DNA of 64,000 nt from Lachnospiraceae bacterium (GTDB lineage Bacteria; Bacillota; Clostridia; Lachnospirales; Lachnospiraceae). Shown here piece by piece: positions 42,737-50,952 of the stretch (positions within the stretch are counted from its first letter, which is position 1; each line of letters opens with the position of its first letter). The position numbers and the translations under genes are program-made. The notes below the pieces were generated by a model, which was given only the letters and a program-made list of their open reading frames with translations, made no database searches and was not told the origin of the DNA. The stretch is taken from assembly GCA_900768755.1 (NCBI GenBank), contig CAAGDV010000013.1, positions 5,326 to 69,325 on the forward strand, written 5' to 3'.

Positions 42737-43864
42737 TTAATTATTGTTCCATGCTGACAGGTCAACATCTTCGATTCCGGAGTAAACAATATGACCCGAT
42801 GTCTTCATTATCTCCGCATCAGATTTGTTCCAGTACAGATACACATGACTGCCGATTTCGGGAATTTTTTCGCCCGCAAGCCTTGTCAGTTTGATTTCTT
42901 TGTCATTCACCAGCCTGATAATCGCTTTTTCAAAAGAACCCGAGAAAATATGCTCGGACACTATGCCCGGAATATCAAAACCTTCCACGGGCGCATCGCT
43001 GATTTTAAGCATATCAGGCCTGATTGAACAGTTGACGAACTCGCCGTTCTCAATATCGCAGGAGCAATCCGCCGTGGCCGTTCCTGACTCCATCTTAAGA
43101 GATATGCCGTCTTCACTTTTAGTTGCAACAGCCTCAAAAACATTGGTTTCGCCGATGAAGCCTGCAACAAACTGTGAAACCGGATGGGAATAGATTTCCT
43201 CCGGCGTTCCCACCTGCTCAATGCGTCCCGCATTCATCACCGCTATTCTGTCGCTCATAACTATGGCTTCTTCCTGGTCATGCGTCACGAAGATAAAAGT
43301 AATTCCGAGTTTTTTCTGAAGGCGTCTAAGTTCCAGGCGCATTTCCTTTCGAAGCTTCAAATCGAGCGCTGTCAACGGCTCATCAAGCAGTATAACCGGC
43401 GCCTCGTTCACAATGGCTCGGGCTATCGACACACGCTGTCTCTGACCTCCTGACATCCGGGACGGCTGTCTGTCTTCAAAGCCCTCCAGTTTTACAAGTT
43501 CTATCGCCTCACGGACCTTTCGGTCGATTTCTTTTCTGCTCATCCATTTTGCCTTGAGACCGTATGCTATGTTGTTGTAAACATTCATATGCGGAAAAAG
43601 CGCATAGTTCTGGAAAATCGTATTCAGATTGCGTTTATACGGCTCGAGCCTGTCAATCCGTTCTCCGTCCATGTATATCTCGCCTTCATCCAGGTACTCA
43701 AGTCCCGCAATGAGACGCAATATGGTTGTTTTGCCGCAACCCGACGGCCCCAGAAGTGATAAGAACTCTCCTGCCTTTATTTCAAAATTTAAATCCTTAA
43801 GAACATGGTTTTTGCCGTAATACTTATTTATGTTTTTAAGTAAAATTGCACCTTTTTTTTCCAT
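42737..43864 (-). CDS. Spermidine/putrescine-type ABC ATPase, second copy in cluster B
   Basis: A 375-residue PotA-like ATPase: Walker A GPSGCGKTT, signature MSGGQRQR (Met for the first Leu), Walker B ILLDEPLTALD, H-loop VTHDQEEA and a C-terminal TOBE domain. Cluster B already has its own PotA at 44252-45289, so this is a spare or alternative motor. It starts 17 bases after glnB2 with GGAGG and is the last gene of that operon. Which permease it drives is unknown. Confidence 0.85.
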   Translation of the reverse strand: MEKKGAILLKNINKYYGKNHVLKDLNFEIKAGEFLSLLGPSGCGKTTILRLIAGLEYLDEGEIYMDGERIDRLEPYKRNLNTIFQNYALFPHMNVYNNIAYGLKAKWMSRKEIDRKVREAIELVKLEGFEDRQPSRMSGGQRQRVSIARAIVNEAPVILLDEPLTALDLKLRKEMRLELRRLQKKLGITFIFVTHDQEEAIVMSDRIAVMNAGRIEQVGTPEEIYSHPVSQFVAGFIGETNVFEAVATKSEDGISLKMESGTATADCSCDIENGEFVNCSIRPDMLKISDAPVEGFDIPGIVSEHIFSGSFEKAIIRLVNDKEIKLTRLAGEKIPEIGSHVYLYWNKSDAEIMKTSGHIVYSGIEDVDLSAWNNN

Positions 43865-43881
43865 ATTCAGTACCTCCGAAC

Positions 43882-44235
43882 TCAGATACTTTTTTTGCCG
43901 CGCTCACCCGTACGTATTCTCATACAGTCATCCACCTTGCTGATGAACACTTTGCCGTCTCCGACCGTGCCCGTGGATATCTCGGAATGTATTGCCGCCA
44001 GAATTGTGTCAACATCCTTGTCATTGACTACAACCATTGCCATTATTTTGGGAATAAGGTTCATTCCGGAAACCTTAAGGCCTTTCAGGTTGTCGACATC
44101 CATTCTTCCTTTCTGGTTTCCGCATCCCATAACGCTTGTTACGGTCATGCCTCCGATTGATATTTCATTGAGAATCATCTTAAGTTTCTCAAGCTTATCA
44201 GGTCTGATAATTATCTCAAGCTTTGTCATTGTCAT
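43882..44235 (-). CDS. P-II family nitrogen regulator, cluster B
   Basis: A 117-residue P-II (GlnB/GlnK) trimer subunit. Residues kept are the T-loop base GCGNQKG (Gln for 2-oxoglutarate), IPK (Lys), the B-loop TGTVGDGKVFI and the C-loop RTGERG, so ATP/ADP and 2-oxoglutarate binding is expected. The T-loop tip lacks the uridylylated Tyr51 (LKGLKVSGMNLIPK) and is one residue longer than GlnB. It sits between two potA genes (16 and 17 bases), which suggests it acts on the transporter ATPase. ATG 44235 or 44229 are both possible starts. Confidence 0.9.
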   Translation of the reverse strand: MTMTKLEIIIRPDKLEKLKMILNEISIGGMTVTSVMGCGNQKGRMDVDNLKGLKVSGMNLIPKIMAMVVVNDKDVDTILAAIHSEISTGTVGDGKVFISKVDDCMRIRTGERGKKSI

Positions 44236-44251
44236 CCATCCCTTCTATGTG

Positions 44252-45289
44252 TTAAAAGCCTACTGCACAGGCTTTGTCGGGTGCAAACATAACCGTAACC
44301 GATGTTCCCGGGGCAAGCGGGGCGGTATCCAACGAATAACACATCCGGCCCGAATCGAGCCTTGCCCCGTTTCGGTAAATATTTCCCATGAAAACACTTT
44401 CCGTTACCTGTGCATGCAGTCCCATGCCCTGTCCTTTTACCAGCTTAAGCTGTTCGGGTCGAACCGCTATTACACTCGGGCATCCCTGCTGCAGCGCTAT
44501 TTTGTACGGTACGCCGTCTATTACAAACTCAGCACCCGCTGCACTTTCCTTGTAATCGCCGCGAAAAAGATTGGCTTCGCCCAGAAACTGCGACACAAAC
44601 TCCGTCGCCGGGTGGTTGTATATCTCGCGCGGCGTTCCGCACTGTTCAATTTTTCCTTCGTACATAACCACAACCCGGTCGGACATTGTCATAGCTTCCT
44701 CCTGGTCATGCGTCACATACACATACGTTGTTCCAAGCTTTCTCTGAAGCCTTTTAAGCTCCAGCTGCATTGACTTTCTGAGCTGCAGATCCAGCGCCCC
44801 TAAAGGTTCATCAAGCAAAAGAACCTGCGGCCTGTTTACAAGGCTTCTTGCGATTGCCACGCGTTGCTGCTGTCCGCCCGAAAGCTGAGAAGGCTTTCTG
44901 TTTGCCAATGCTTCCAGCTGCGTAAGCTTTAACATTTCATCAACACGTTCCTTAATCTCTGCGGCGGGAACCTTATGCATCTTCATTCCGTATCCTATGT
45001 TATCCCTTACAGTCATATGCGGAAAAAGAGCATAGCTTTGAAATACGGTATTAATTCGGCGTTTACTCGCGGGAACGGGTACAAGGTCTTCTCCTTCAAG
45101 AAGAATCTCCCCGCTCGTCGGAGTCTCAAACCCGGCAAGCATTCTGAGTATTGTGGTTTTGCCGCAACCTGAGGGACCTAAAAGAGTCAGGAACTCTCCT
45201 TTTGTAATGTCAAGAGATATGTCTTTGATTATCTCGTTTTTGCCAAAATTCTTGACTATGTTTTTTAATTCAATAAGCTTATCCGACAT
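44252..45289 (-). CDS. potA: Polyamine ABC importer ATPase (PotA), cluster B
   Basis: A 345-residue ATPase with Walker A GPSGCGKTT, LSGGQQQR, LLLDEPLGALD, VTHDQEEA and a TOBE domain ending VTVMFAPDKA. The start at 45289 is set by AAAGGAGG at the end of potC (a 1-base gap). The upstream extension to 45373 is a shadow of potC. It is followed by the P-II gene after 16 bases. Confidence 0.9.
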   Translation of the reverse strand: MSDKLIELKNIVKNFGKNEIIKDISLDITKGEFLTLLGPSGCGKTTILRMLAGFETPTSGEILLEGEDLVPVPASKRRINTVFQSYALFPHMTVRDNIGYGMKMHKVPAAEIKERVDEMLKLTQLEALANRKPSQLSGGQQQRVAIARSLVNRPQVLLLDEPLGALDLQLRKSMQLELKRLQRKLGTTYVYVTHDQEEAMTMSDRVVVMYEGKIEQCGTPREIYNHPATEFVSQFLGEANLFRGDYKESAAGAEFVIDGVPYKIALQQGCPSVIAVRPEQLKLVKGQGMGLHAQVTESVFMGNIYRNGARLDSGRMCYSLDTAPLAPGTSVTVMFAPDKACAVGF

Positions 45290-45290
45290 A

Positions 45291-46079
45291 CTATTTTGCC
45301 TCCTTTGCCGACAATTTGTTGGAAATAACAACCGCTGCCACGGAAGCCAGAAGAATAATCGAGCAGATAGCATTGATTTCCGGAGTAAATCCGTTACGGG
45401 TCATTCCGTAAATCTTTATCGGCAATGTGGTAAACACGCCGTTTAAGAAGAAAGTAACCGGAATTTCGTCAAGTGACAGTGTTATCGAGAGCAATGCCGC
45501 ACCAAAAATCGATGTTTTGATATTCGGGAGAATCACGTGAAAAAATGTCTGAAACCCGTTGGCTCCCAAATCCTCCGACGCCTCCTCAATATTTCTGTCA
45601 AGCTGCCTGAGTCTTGTGTACACCTGTGGGAGCACCGTACCGAGTAAAAAAGTTGTATGTCCCAAAACAACGGCAAACGCACCCTGAATTACTCCGGCAA
45701 GCTGCAGAAATGACAGAATTGATATACCGGTTATAATTCCCGGAAGCATCATCGGGAGAATTACCATCTTCTCGAGAGCTTTCTTTCCGCGGAATTTCAG
45801 CTTGTACATACCGTACGCCCCCGGAACCCCAATAAGAATTGCGAGGCCTGTGCCTATCACAGCCACAATCAGTGAATTGATGAGAGACTGTATAAGTCCT
45901 TTGTTGGCAAACATCTCCTTATACCACTTCAACGTAAATCCGGACATAGGAAAGCTACTGATTGTGTCGGTGTTGAACGAATACATAACAACAACAATTA
46001 CCGGAAGATACAGGAAAAGAAAGCCCAATGCCGCAAGCGCTATGACAAATATTGTACTGAGTGATATTTTTTTTGACAT
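45291..46079 (-). CDS. potC: Polyamine ABC importer permease (PotC), cluster B
   Basis: A 262-residue permease with six membrane helices and the EAA loop that docks to the ATPase (EEASEDLGANGFQTFFHVILPNI). ATG 46079 has AAAGGAGT and lies 7 bases after potB, so the longer frame to 46142 is rejected. It pairs with PotB to form the channel. Confidence 0.9.
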   Translation of the reverse strand: MSKKISLSTIFVIALAALGFLFLYLPVIVVVMYSFNTDTISSFPMSGFTLKWYKEMFANKGLIQSLINSLIVAVIGTGLAILIGVPGAYGMYKLKFRGKKALEKMVILPMMLPGIITGISILSFLQLAGVIQGAFAVVLGHTTFLLGTVLPQVYTRLRQLDRNIEEASEDLGANGFQTFFHVILPNIKTSIFGAALLSITLSLDEIPVTFFLNGVFTTLPIKIYGMTRNGFTPEINAICSIILLASVAAVVISNKLSAKEAK

Positions 46080-46086
46080 ACGAACA

Positions 46087-46989
46087 CTACTCCTTTCCCA
46101 CATCCAGCTTGGAAAAATGTTTCTCGAGTTTTCCCATAACAATAAGAATCAGCAAAATAAGTATAAAGATAATCACACCGATGGTTGCACCGTACGGCCA
46201 GTTGTTGGAGGTACCGAACTGCAGCTGCGCTATATTGGCAATTTTGGTGCTTGTGCTCGCACCGCCCAAAAGTGACGGTGCAAGGAAGTCACCCATTGAT
46301 AGAGCCAAAGCATAAGTTCCGCCTGTGATTACTCCCGGCAGCGAGAGCGGCAAAAGCACTTTGACAAAAGTTCTTATTCTTCCGCATCCCAGATCCTTGG
46401 AAGCTTCGATGAGGCTTCTCGGAATCTGTTCCATCGCCGTGTACATCGGCATCAACACGAACGGTGTATATATGTGGACCATTGCAATTATTACCGACAC
46501 ATCACTGTACAGAAAAGCCTCCACCGGATGATCCGTAATGCCAATCCACATCAAAAATGAGTTCAGGACGCCGTTTATTCCGAGTATGATTCTCCAGGAG
46601 TAGGCACGCATTATGTAACTTACCCACAGAGGAATAATTGCCAGCATATAAAACAGCTGCTTGTTCTTTTTTACCTTGAAATTGATGAAGTACGCTATCG
46701 GAAAACTTATGATTATTGTGCAAATCATAACTATGACCGAAATTCTCAAGGTGTCCAAAAGAACCATAACCGGGCGGTTCGTCCCTGTTCCGCTTGTAAA
46801 AAATTTTATGTAGTTCTCAAAAGTAAAGGTATGTTCCACCTTAAATGCTCCGTTTTTCCAGAAGCTGTTGATAAAGAGGTTAATATACGGAACTATGAGA
46901 AACATAAACAGCCAGAGTACCAACGGAAGTATAAGGCCGTACTGCAGGAATTTTTTCGTTCCCGGCGAATACTTTGACTTTGTTTTCAT
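46087..46989 (-). CDS. potB: Polyamine ABC importer permease (PotB), cluster B
   Basis: A 300-residue permease with six helices and an EAA loop (IEASKDLGCGRIRTFVKVLLPLSLPG). ATG 46989 with TTGGAG is preferred over TTG 47010. It follows potD by 21 bases. Confidence 0.9.
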   Translation of the reverse strand: MKTKSKYSPGTKKFLQYGLILPLVLWLFMFLIVPYINLFINSFWKNGAFKVEHTFTFENYIKFFTSGTGTNRPVMVLLDTLRISVIVMICTIIISFPIAYFINFKVKKNKQLFYMLAIIPLWVSYIMRAYSWRIILGINGVLNSFLMWIGITDHPVEAFLYSDVSVIIAMVHIYTPFVLMPMYTAMEQIPRSLIEASKDLGCGRIRTFVKVLLPLSLPGVITGGTYALALSMGDFLAPSLLGGASTSTKIANIAQLQFGTSNNWPYGATIGVIIFILILLILIVMGKLEKHFSKLDVGKE

Positions 46990-47010
46990 ATCATTCACTC
47001 CAATCAACAA

Positions 47011-48135
47011 TTATTTTGTGGTCTTCACTGCGGTCCACACCTCGTTGTATTCCTCTCTCTTTTCCACAAACTGCCAGAAGTTGATATACTCAAACATCTC
47101 ATTCATCTCATCTACCATTGCAACCTCTTTCTGGTCTTCGGTCATATAGTCTGCTGCCTTGGGATTTGAGAGAGAGAAGGTTGTTGCAATTGAGCTTACT
47201 GCCTCGCCCTCTGCTGATGTACACCAGTCAATCCAGAGTGTTGCGAGCTGATAATGCTTTGTACCCTTGACAATCATGAGGCGGTCAAACCAGCCTGTAC
47301 ATCCTTCCTTCGGAATACACCATCCCATATTGAGTCCGTCGTCCTGAAGATTCTTAAGCGTACTCGGCCAGCCTACAGCAATGTCTACCTCACCGTTCTT
47401 GAACAGATCCTCAAGTTCGCCTGCAGCATCCCAGTATTTTCTGACATGTGAGTTCAGGTCGGTGAGTCTCTCCTGCGCATCCGCAAGCTGCTCAGATGTC
47501 ATGTTGTAAATTGCGAGCGGGTCATCTTTGGTAATTCCGTCGATGAGGCCGATCATATAAATGTTGCTGACGTCATTATGAAGAGCAAGTCTTCCCGAAA
47601 ACTTCTCGTCCCAGAGCTCCGTCCATGACTCAATCGGTTCGGTTACAACATCCGCGTTGTAGATAACGTAGTCCGGGCCCCAGATATACGGAACGCCGTA
47701 GATTTTGTCATCTTTTTCCATATCAGTCAGTTTAAAGGTATCCGGAATATCATTCCATCCGCTTATGCGGCTCAAATCAATAGGCTCTGCCATATCGTTC
47801 TGCACAACCAGTCCGGCCATGTCTCCTGACGGTGAAATTACATCATATACATCTCCGCCGCCCGCCTTTAGCTTGGCAAGAAGGTCATCGCTGCTGTCGA
47901 AGGCTGTTGCATTAACCTTACAGTTGTATTTCTCTTCAAAAGGTTTTACGATGCTTTCATCTCCGTACATCTCCCAGACAAGAATATTAAGTTCTTCCCC
48001 TTTGAAATCAGTCTTGCTCCAGTCGATATCCGCTGTAGCATCTCCTTTTTTGGAACCGCATCCTGACAATGCCATTGAAACCAATGCTGTAGCAATTCCA
48101 AATGCTGCTAATCTCATCAATTTTTTTCTCTTCAT
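47011..48135 (-). CDS. potD: Polyamine-binding lipoprotein (PotD), cluster B
   Basis: A 374-residue substrate-binding lipoprotein. A basic signal ends in the lipobox LSGC (Cys26). The mature fold is of the spermidine/putrescine type (LNILVWEMYGDESIVKPFEEKYNCKV; VISPSGDMAG; YGVPYIWGPDYVIYN). The ligand cannot be set from sequence; putrescine, spermidine and related compounds are possible. It is the first gene of cluster B, behind a MerR-style promoter and a leader terminator. Confidence 0.9.
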   Translation of the reverse strand: MKRKKLMRLAAFGIATALVSMALSGCGSKKGDATADIDWSKTDFKGEELNILVWEMYGDESIVKPFEEKYNCKVNATAFDSSDDLLAKLKAGGGDVYDVISPSGDMAGLVVQNDMAEPIDLSRISGWNDIPDTFKLTDMEKDDKIYGVPYIWGPDYVIYNADVVTEPIESWTELWDEKFSGRLALHNDVSNIYMIGLIDGITKDDPLAIYNMTSEQLADAQERLTDLNSHVRKYWDAAGELEDLFKNGEVDIAVGWPSTLKNLQDDGLNMGWCIPKEGCTGWFDRLMIVKGTKHYQLATLWIDWCTSAEGEAVSSIATTFSLSNPKAADYMTEDQKEVAMVDEMNEMFEYINFWQFVEKREEYNEVWTAVKTTK

Positions 48136-48157
48136 ATCTTTGTCCTCCTTTTTTCTG

Positions 48158-48198
48158 TAAAAAACAAACGAGGCTCATCCCTGCGGATAAACCTCGTT
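48158..48198 (-). promoter_or_regulatory. potD (cluster B) leader terminator
   Basis: On the minus strand AACGAGGTTTATCC (48198-48185), a short loop and GGGATGAGCCTCGTT (to 48167) form a stem with a couple of mismatches, followed by TTTGTTTTTT. It begins about 10 bases after the predicted start of transcription and before the ribosome site, so it is a candidate attenuator. Its layout is shared with the patA and glnB1 leaders. Confidence 0.65.
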
Positions 48199-48211
48199 GT
48201 TTATGTATGTT

Positions 48212-48242
48212 ATTAAAAAGCTTATACCTGCAATAAGGTCAA
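48212..48242 (-). promoter_or_regulatory. potD (cluster B) promoter with 19-bp spacer and central dyad (MerR style)
   Basis: On the minus strand TTGACC (48237-48242), a 19-base spacer, and TTTAAT (48212-48217). The spacer region holds CTTAT-N7-ATAAG (48221-48237). An overlong spacer with a dyad is the hallmark of promoters activated by MerR-family proteins, and the divergent gene encodes one. This is one intergenic region of 333 bases; the remainder holds a second related site and the merR promoter. Confidence 0.65.
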
Positions 48243-48373
48243 CCTGTATTTTTCAATAGGTTTGAACCGCAAAAAAAAGGTTTTTATGGCAATTTTTACC
48301 CTGCCCTGCTTAATTTTATAAAGCCATATTGCCCAATTGTAGCACCTTTTAAGTAGTTTTGTTTAAGAAAATA

Positions 48374-48393
48374 ACCTTATAGTAAGTATAAAG
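48374..48393 (+). promoter_or_regulatory. Second candidate MerR-type site
   Basis: ACCTTATAGTAAGTATAAAG matches the minus-strand site ACCTTATTGCAGGTATAAG at 15 of 19 positions, though its dyad is one base short of perfect. It lies 18 bases before the -35 of the merR gene and could serve autoregulation. Confidence 0.45.
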
Positions 48394-48410
48394 ACTATCA
48401 CGACAGGTAA

Positions 48411-48439
48411 TTGACTTTGCACTCCCCGATTTTTATAAT
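48411..48439 (+). promoter_or_regulatory. Promoter of the MerR-type gene
   Basis: TTGACT (48411-48416), 17 bases, TATAAT (48434-48439), then AAAAGGAGG before the ATG at 48469. Confidence 0.75.
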
Positions 48440-48468
48440 TTGAAGACAAAAAAAGGAGGCTGTTGCTT

Positions 48469-49302
48469 ATGAATCTTGAATGTCTTTCAATTGGCCAGAT
48501 GGCGCGGCTCAACCATATTTCAGAGCAGACGCTTCGGCTGTATGACAGAATGAATCTTTTCATGCCCATCGGTGTCAACCCGGATAACGGATACCGCTAT
48601 TATTCAATCAGCCAGTCGGCAAAGCTTGATTTAATCAGGCATTATCAGAAGCTTGGCTTTTCGCTTAAAGATATAAGGGATATTTTGATAAACCCTGACA
48701 ACGATTCCGTAGCCGGCCTGATGTCCGACAAATACGAACAGCTCTCCAAAGAAATTGACGAGCTAAAGGAGTGCAAACAGGCTCTGCTTCGGACTCTTAA
48801 CAATATTACGTATTACAACTCTCTCCCCCGGAATTCTTTGTGTTTCTGTGAGCATCTGCCCCAAAAAAATGTTATTGTATACGATGTCAAAGAGAATCTG
48901 TACGAATGTGACTACAATCAATATGAGTACCACCTAAGGCAGTTCAGGAACTATATTGGGGAGAACGGATATGACCCTAACGCGTTTGAGAGCATCGGAT
49001 TCATTATCAGAACCGGCAATCATTCGGGTGCTCATCTTTACAGCACTGAATTCTTTGTGATTACGGACCGTCAAGCGGAGAATTCTGCATATACGGAAAC
49101 AATACCCGGCGGCGCATACCTTTCCTCATGCTTCTCGGATTTTGACAAAAAAACTGCACACGCCAATCTTTTGCTTCGCGAAGCGTCAGAATCGGGTATG
49201 CAGATAACGGGTGATATTTATTGTGAGACGCTTCCAGCCTCTCTTCTGGCATATGAAAAAGAGCAGGAACTTCGCTACAAAATAATGGTCAGAATTGTCT
49301 AA
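48469..49302 (+). CDS. MerR-family regulator with BltR/BmrR-like effector domain
   Basis: A 277-residue activator. Residues 5-75 are the winged helix (IGQMARLNHISEQTLRLYDRMNLF, GYRYYS, KLGFSLKDIRDI), then a dimerising coiled coil (to about 115) and a GyrI-like ligand domain (IGFIIRTG, TIPGGAYLSSCFSDFD). This is the BmrR/BltR layout; Bacillus BltR controls a transporter and the polyamine acetyltransferase BltD. Lying divergent from potD, with a 19-bp-spacer promoter there, it probably senses a polyamine or amine and activates cluster B. It ends in a convergent 4-base overlap with sdaAA. ATG 48469 is preferred over TTG 48463. Confidence 0.85.
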   Translation: MNLECLSIGQMARLNHISEQTLRLYDRMNLFMPIGVNPDNGYRYYSISQSAKLDLIRHYQKLGFSLKDIRDILINPDNDSVAGLMSDKYEQLSKEIDELKECKQALLRTLNNITYYNSLPRNSLCFCEHLPQKNVIVYDVKENLYECDYNQYEYHLRQFRNYIGENGYDPNAFESIGFIIRTGNHSGAHLYSTEFFVITDRQAENSAYTETIPGGAYLSSCFSDFDKKTAHANLLLREASESGMQITGDIYCETLPASLLAYEKEQELRYKIMVRIV

Positions 49303-50171
49303 TTGTCCATCATTCCTTTTTTTATCCTTTGGGCTGACTCCGTAGCCGCGAGCCCGCCTTCTCCTGTCTCTTTAAGGCTGGGATGCATATTGTTTCCCAC
49401 TCTCCTCATCGTCTCTATTATATCGTCCGGGCTTATGGCGCTTTCTATTCCCGCCATGGCAAGCTGTGCCGATGCAATGGCGTTGACGGCGCCCGCCGAA
49501 TTTCTTTTTACGCACGGAACTTCCACCAATCCTCCCACGGGGTCGCACACAAGCCCCAGCATGTTCTTAAGAGCAAAAGACATGGCATTTGCAATCTGTT
49601 TTTCGCTTCCTCCCTGAAGGTACGCAAGCGCTCCCGCTGCCATGGCGCTCGCCGAACCGATTTCTGCCTGACAGCCGCCCGTCGCCCCCGCAATATACGC
49701 GTTCATGGCAATCACATTGCCGATGCCTGCCGTGACAAACATCGCCTCAATCATTTTGTCCTCGTCGGTATGATACAATTCCTGATAACTCAACAGAACA
49801 GCCGGAATCACGCCGCACGCCCCCGCGGTGGGCGCCGCCACAATTCTCCGCATGCAGGCATTGGATTCGCCCATTTTAACGGCTTTTTCCATTGCAAGCC
49901 CCACATATTCGCCGCAGAGATTGTGCCCGGCAGAATTGAATATTCTGAGTTTTTCACCGTCGCCGCCGGTCATACGGCTTTCCGATTTTAGATTTTTATC
50001 ATAATCTTTGTCTGCCGAATACATTGCCCGGTACATTTTCTGCATGGTCTCAAAAGACTGTTCGGCACTCACGGCACGCTCCTGCATATCCGTTTCCATA
50101 ATTACTCGCCAGAAAGGCATATCATATTCACTGCACAGACTGAGTATATCGGCGATACTGTTATAAGTCAT
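49299..50171 (-). CDS. sdaAA: L-serine dehydratase, iron-sulfur type, alpha subunit
   Basis: A 290-residue catalytic subunit that deaminates L-serine to pyruvate and ammonia with a [4Fe-4S] cluster. Typical motifs: AAPTAGACGVIPAV, GCQAEIGSASAMAAGA and CDPVGGLVEVPCVKRN (cluster Cys). It follows the beta subunit gene by 21 bases. Its stop overlaps the stop of the convergent merR gene. Confidence 0.95.
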   Translation of the reverse strand: MTYNSIADILSLCSEYDMPFWRVIMETDMQERAVSAEQSFETMQKMYRAMYSADKDYDKNLKSESRMTGGDGEKLRIFNSAGHNLCGEYVGLAMEKAVKMGESNACMRRIVAAPTAGACGVIPAVLLSYQELYHTDEDKMIEAMFVTAGIGNVIAMNAYIAGATGGCQAEIGSASAMAAGALAYLQGGSEKQIANAMSFALKNMLGLVCDPVGGLVEVPCVKRNSAGAVNAIASAQLAMAGIESAISPDDIIETMRRVGNNMHPSLKETGEGGLAATESAQRIKKGMMDN

Positions 50172-50192
50172 AATCCGTCTCCAATTTCACAA

Positions 50193-50864
50193 TTATAAAA
50201 ATTCATCATTTTTACCCAGATACGTTACCTTCAAAACCCCTTCGATTTTTTCAAGCCACTTTATTCCGTCCTCCGGAATCTCCTGGTCGCACTCCAACAC
50301 CATCACGGCGCGCCCGCCCCTCATCGAGCGGTAAAGCTGCATGGCGGCGACGTTGACGGATTTGTGTGCCAGCATGGATGTAACCTCACATACATGACCG
50401 GGCTGGTCGAGATTGTGCACGATAAGCGTCGGATTATCCCCTGAAAAATTCGTCTCGATTCCGTCAATCTGTGCGATGTTGATTCGAGAGCCTCCAAGGG
50501 ATTCACCTATCACTTCAAGTTCCTTGCCGTTAACGCCCACCAGCTTTATCTGAGCGGTATTCGGATGTGCCTCCTTAAGATTAGCCTGTCCGAATTCAAT
50601 GCTCATGCCGCGTTCTTTGGCAATTTCAAGACTGTCAGGAATTCGGTAATCGTCGGGTTTCATTCCGAGAAGCCCTGCCACAAGTGCTTTCTGCGTTCCG
50701 TGTCCTTTACCCGTTGCCAAAAAAGACCCGTACAAAAGGATTTCTGCCGAACGGATATCCTCACCCAGCAGCCTTCTTGCAACCAATCCGATTCTCACCG
50801 CTCCCGCAGTGTGTGAGCTTGATGGCCCTACCATTATGGGTCCGATAATATCAAAAATACTCAT
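50193..50864 (-). CDS. sdaAB: L-serine dehydratase, iron-sulfur type, beta subunit
   Basis: A 223-residue subunit: the serine dehydratase beta fold (IGPIMVGPSSSHTAGAVRIG, ATGKGHGTQKALVAGLLG) followed by a C-terminal ACT domain (about 150-220) that binds serine or another amino acid. CAGGAG precedes the ATG. It lies behind the aldehyde dehydrogenase gene with a hairpin between, so serine breakdown may be expressed with the polyamine genes. Confidence 0.95.
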   Translation of the reverse strand: MSIFDIIGPIMVGPSSSHTAGAVRIGLVARRLLGEDIRSAEILLYGSFLATGKGHGTQKALVAGLLGMKPDDYRIPDSLEIAKERGMSIEFGQANLKEAHPNTAQIKLVGVNGKELEVIGESLGGSRINIAQIDGIETNFSGDNPTLIVHNLDQPGHVCEVTSMLAHKSVNVAAMQLYRSMRGGRAVMVLECDQEIPEDGIKWLEKIEGVLKVTYLGKNDEFL

Positions 50865-50891
50865 TTTTTCTCCTGAAACTGAATGTATTAT

Positions 50892-50924
50892 AAGGAGGCT
50901 TCGGGGTGTTCCCGAAACCTCCTT
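50892..50924 (-). promoter_or_regulatory. Strong hairpin between the aldehyde dehydrogenase gene and sdaAB
   Basis: On the minus strand AAGGAGGTTTCGGG...CCCGAAGCCTCCTT is a 14-bp stem with one mismatch. ATAATACATTC follows instead of a T run, so it is a weak terminator or an mRNA element. Its 5' context ATGCAAGGAGG resembles the AAGCAAAGGAGC of the patA and glnB1 leaders. Confidence 0.6.
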
Positions 50925-50952
50925 GCATTTACAATTCCCTTAAAAAGCATAT

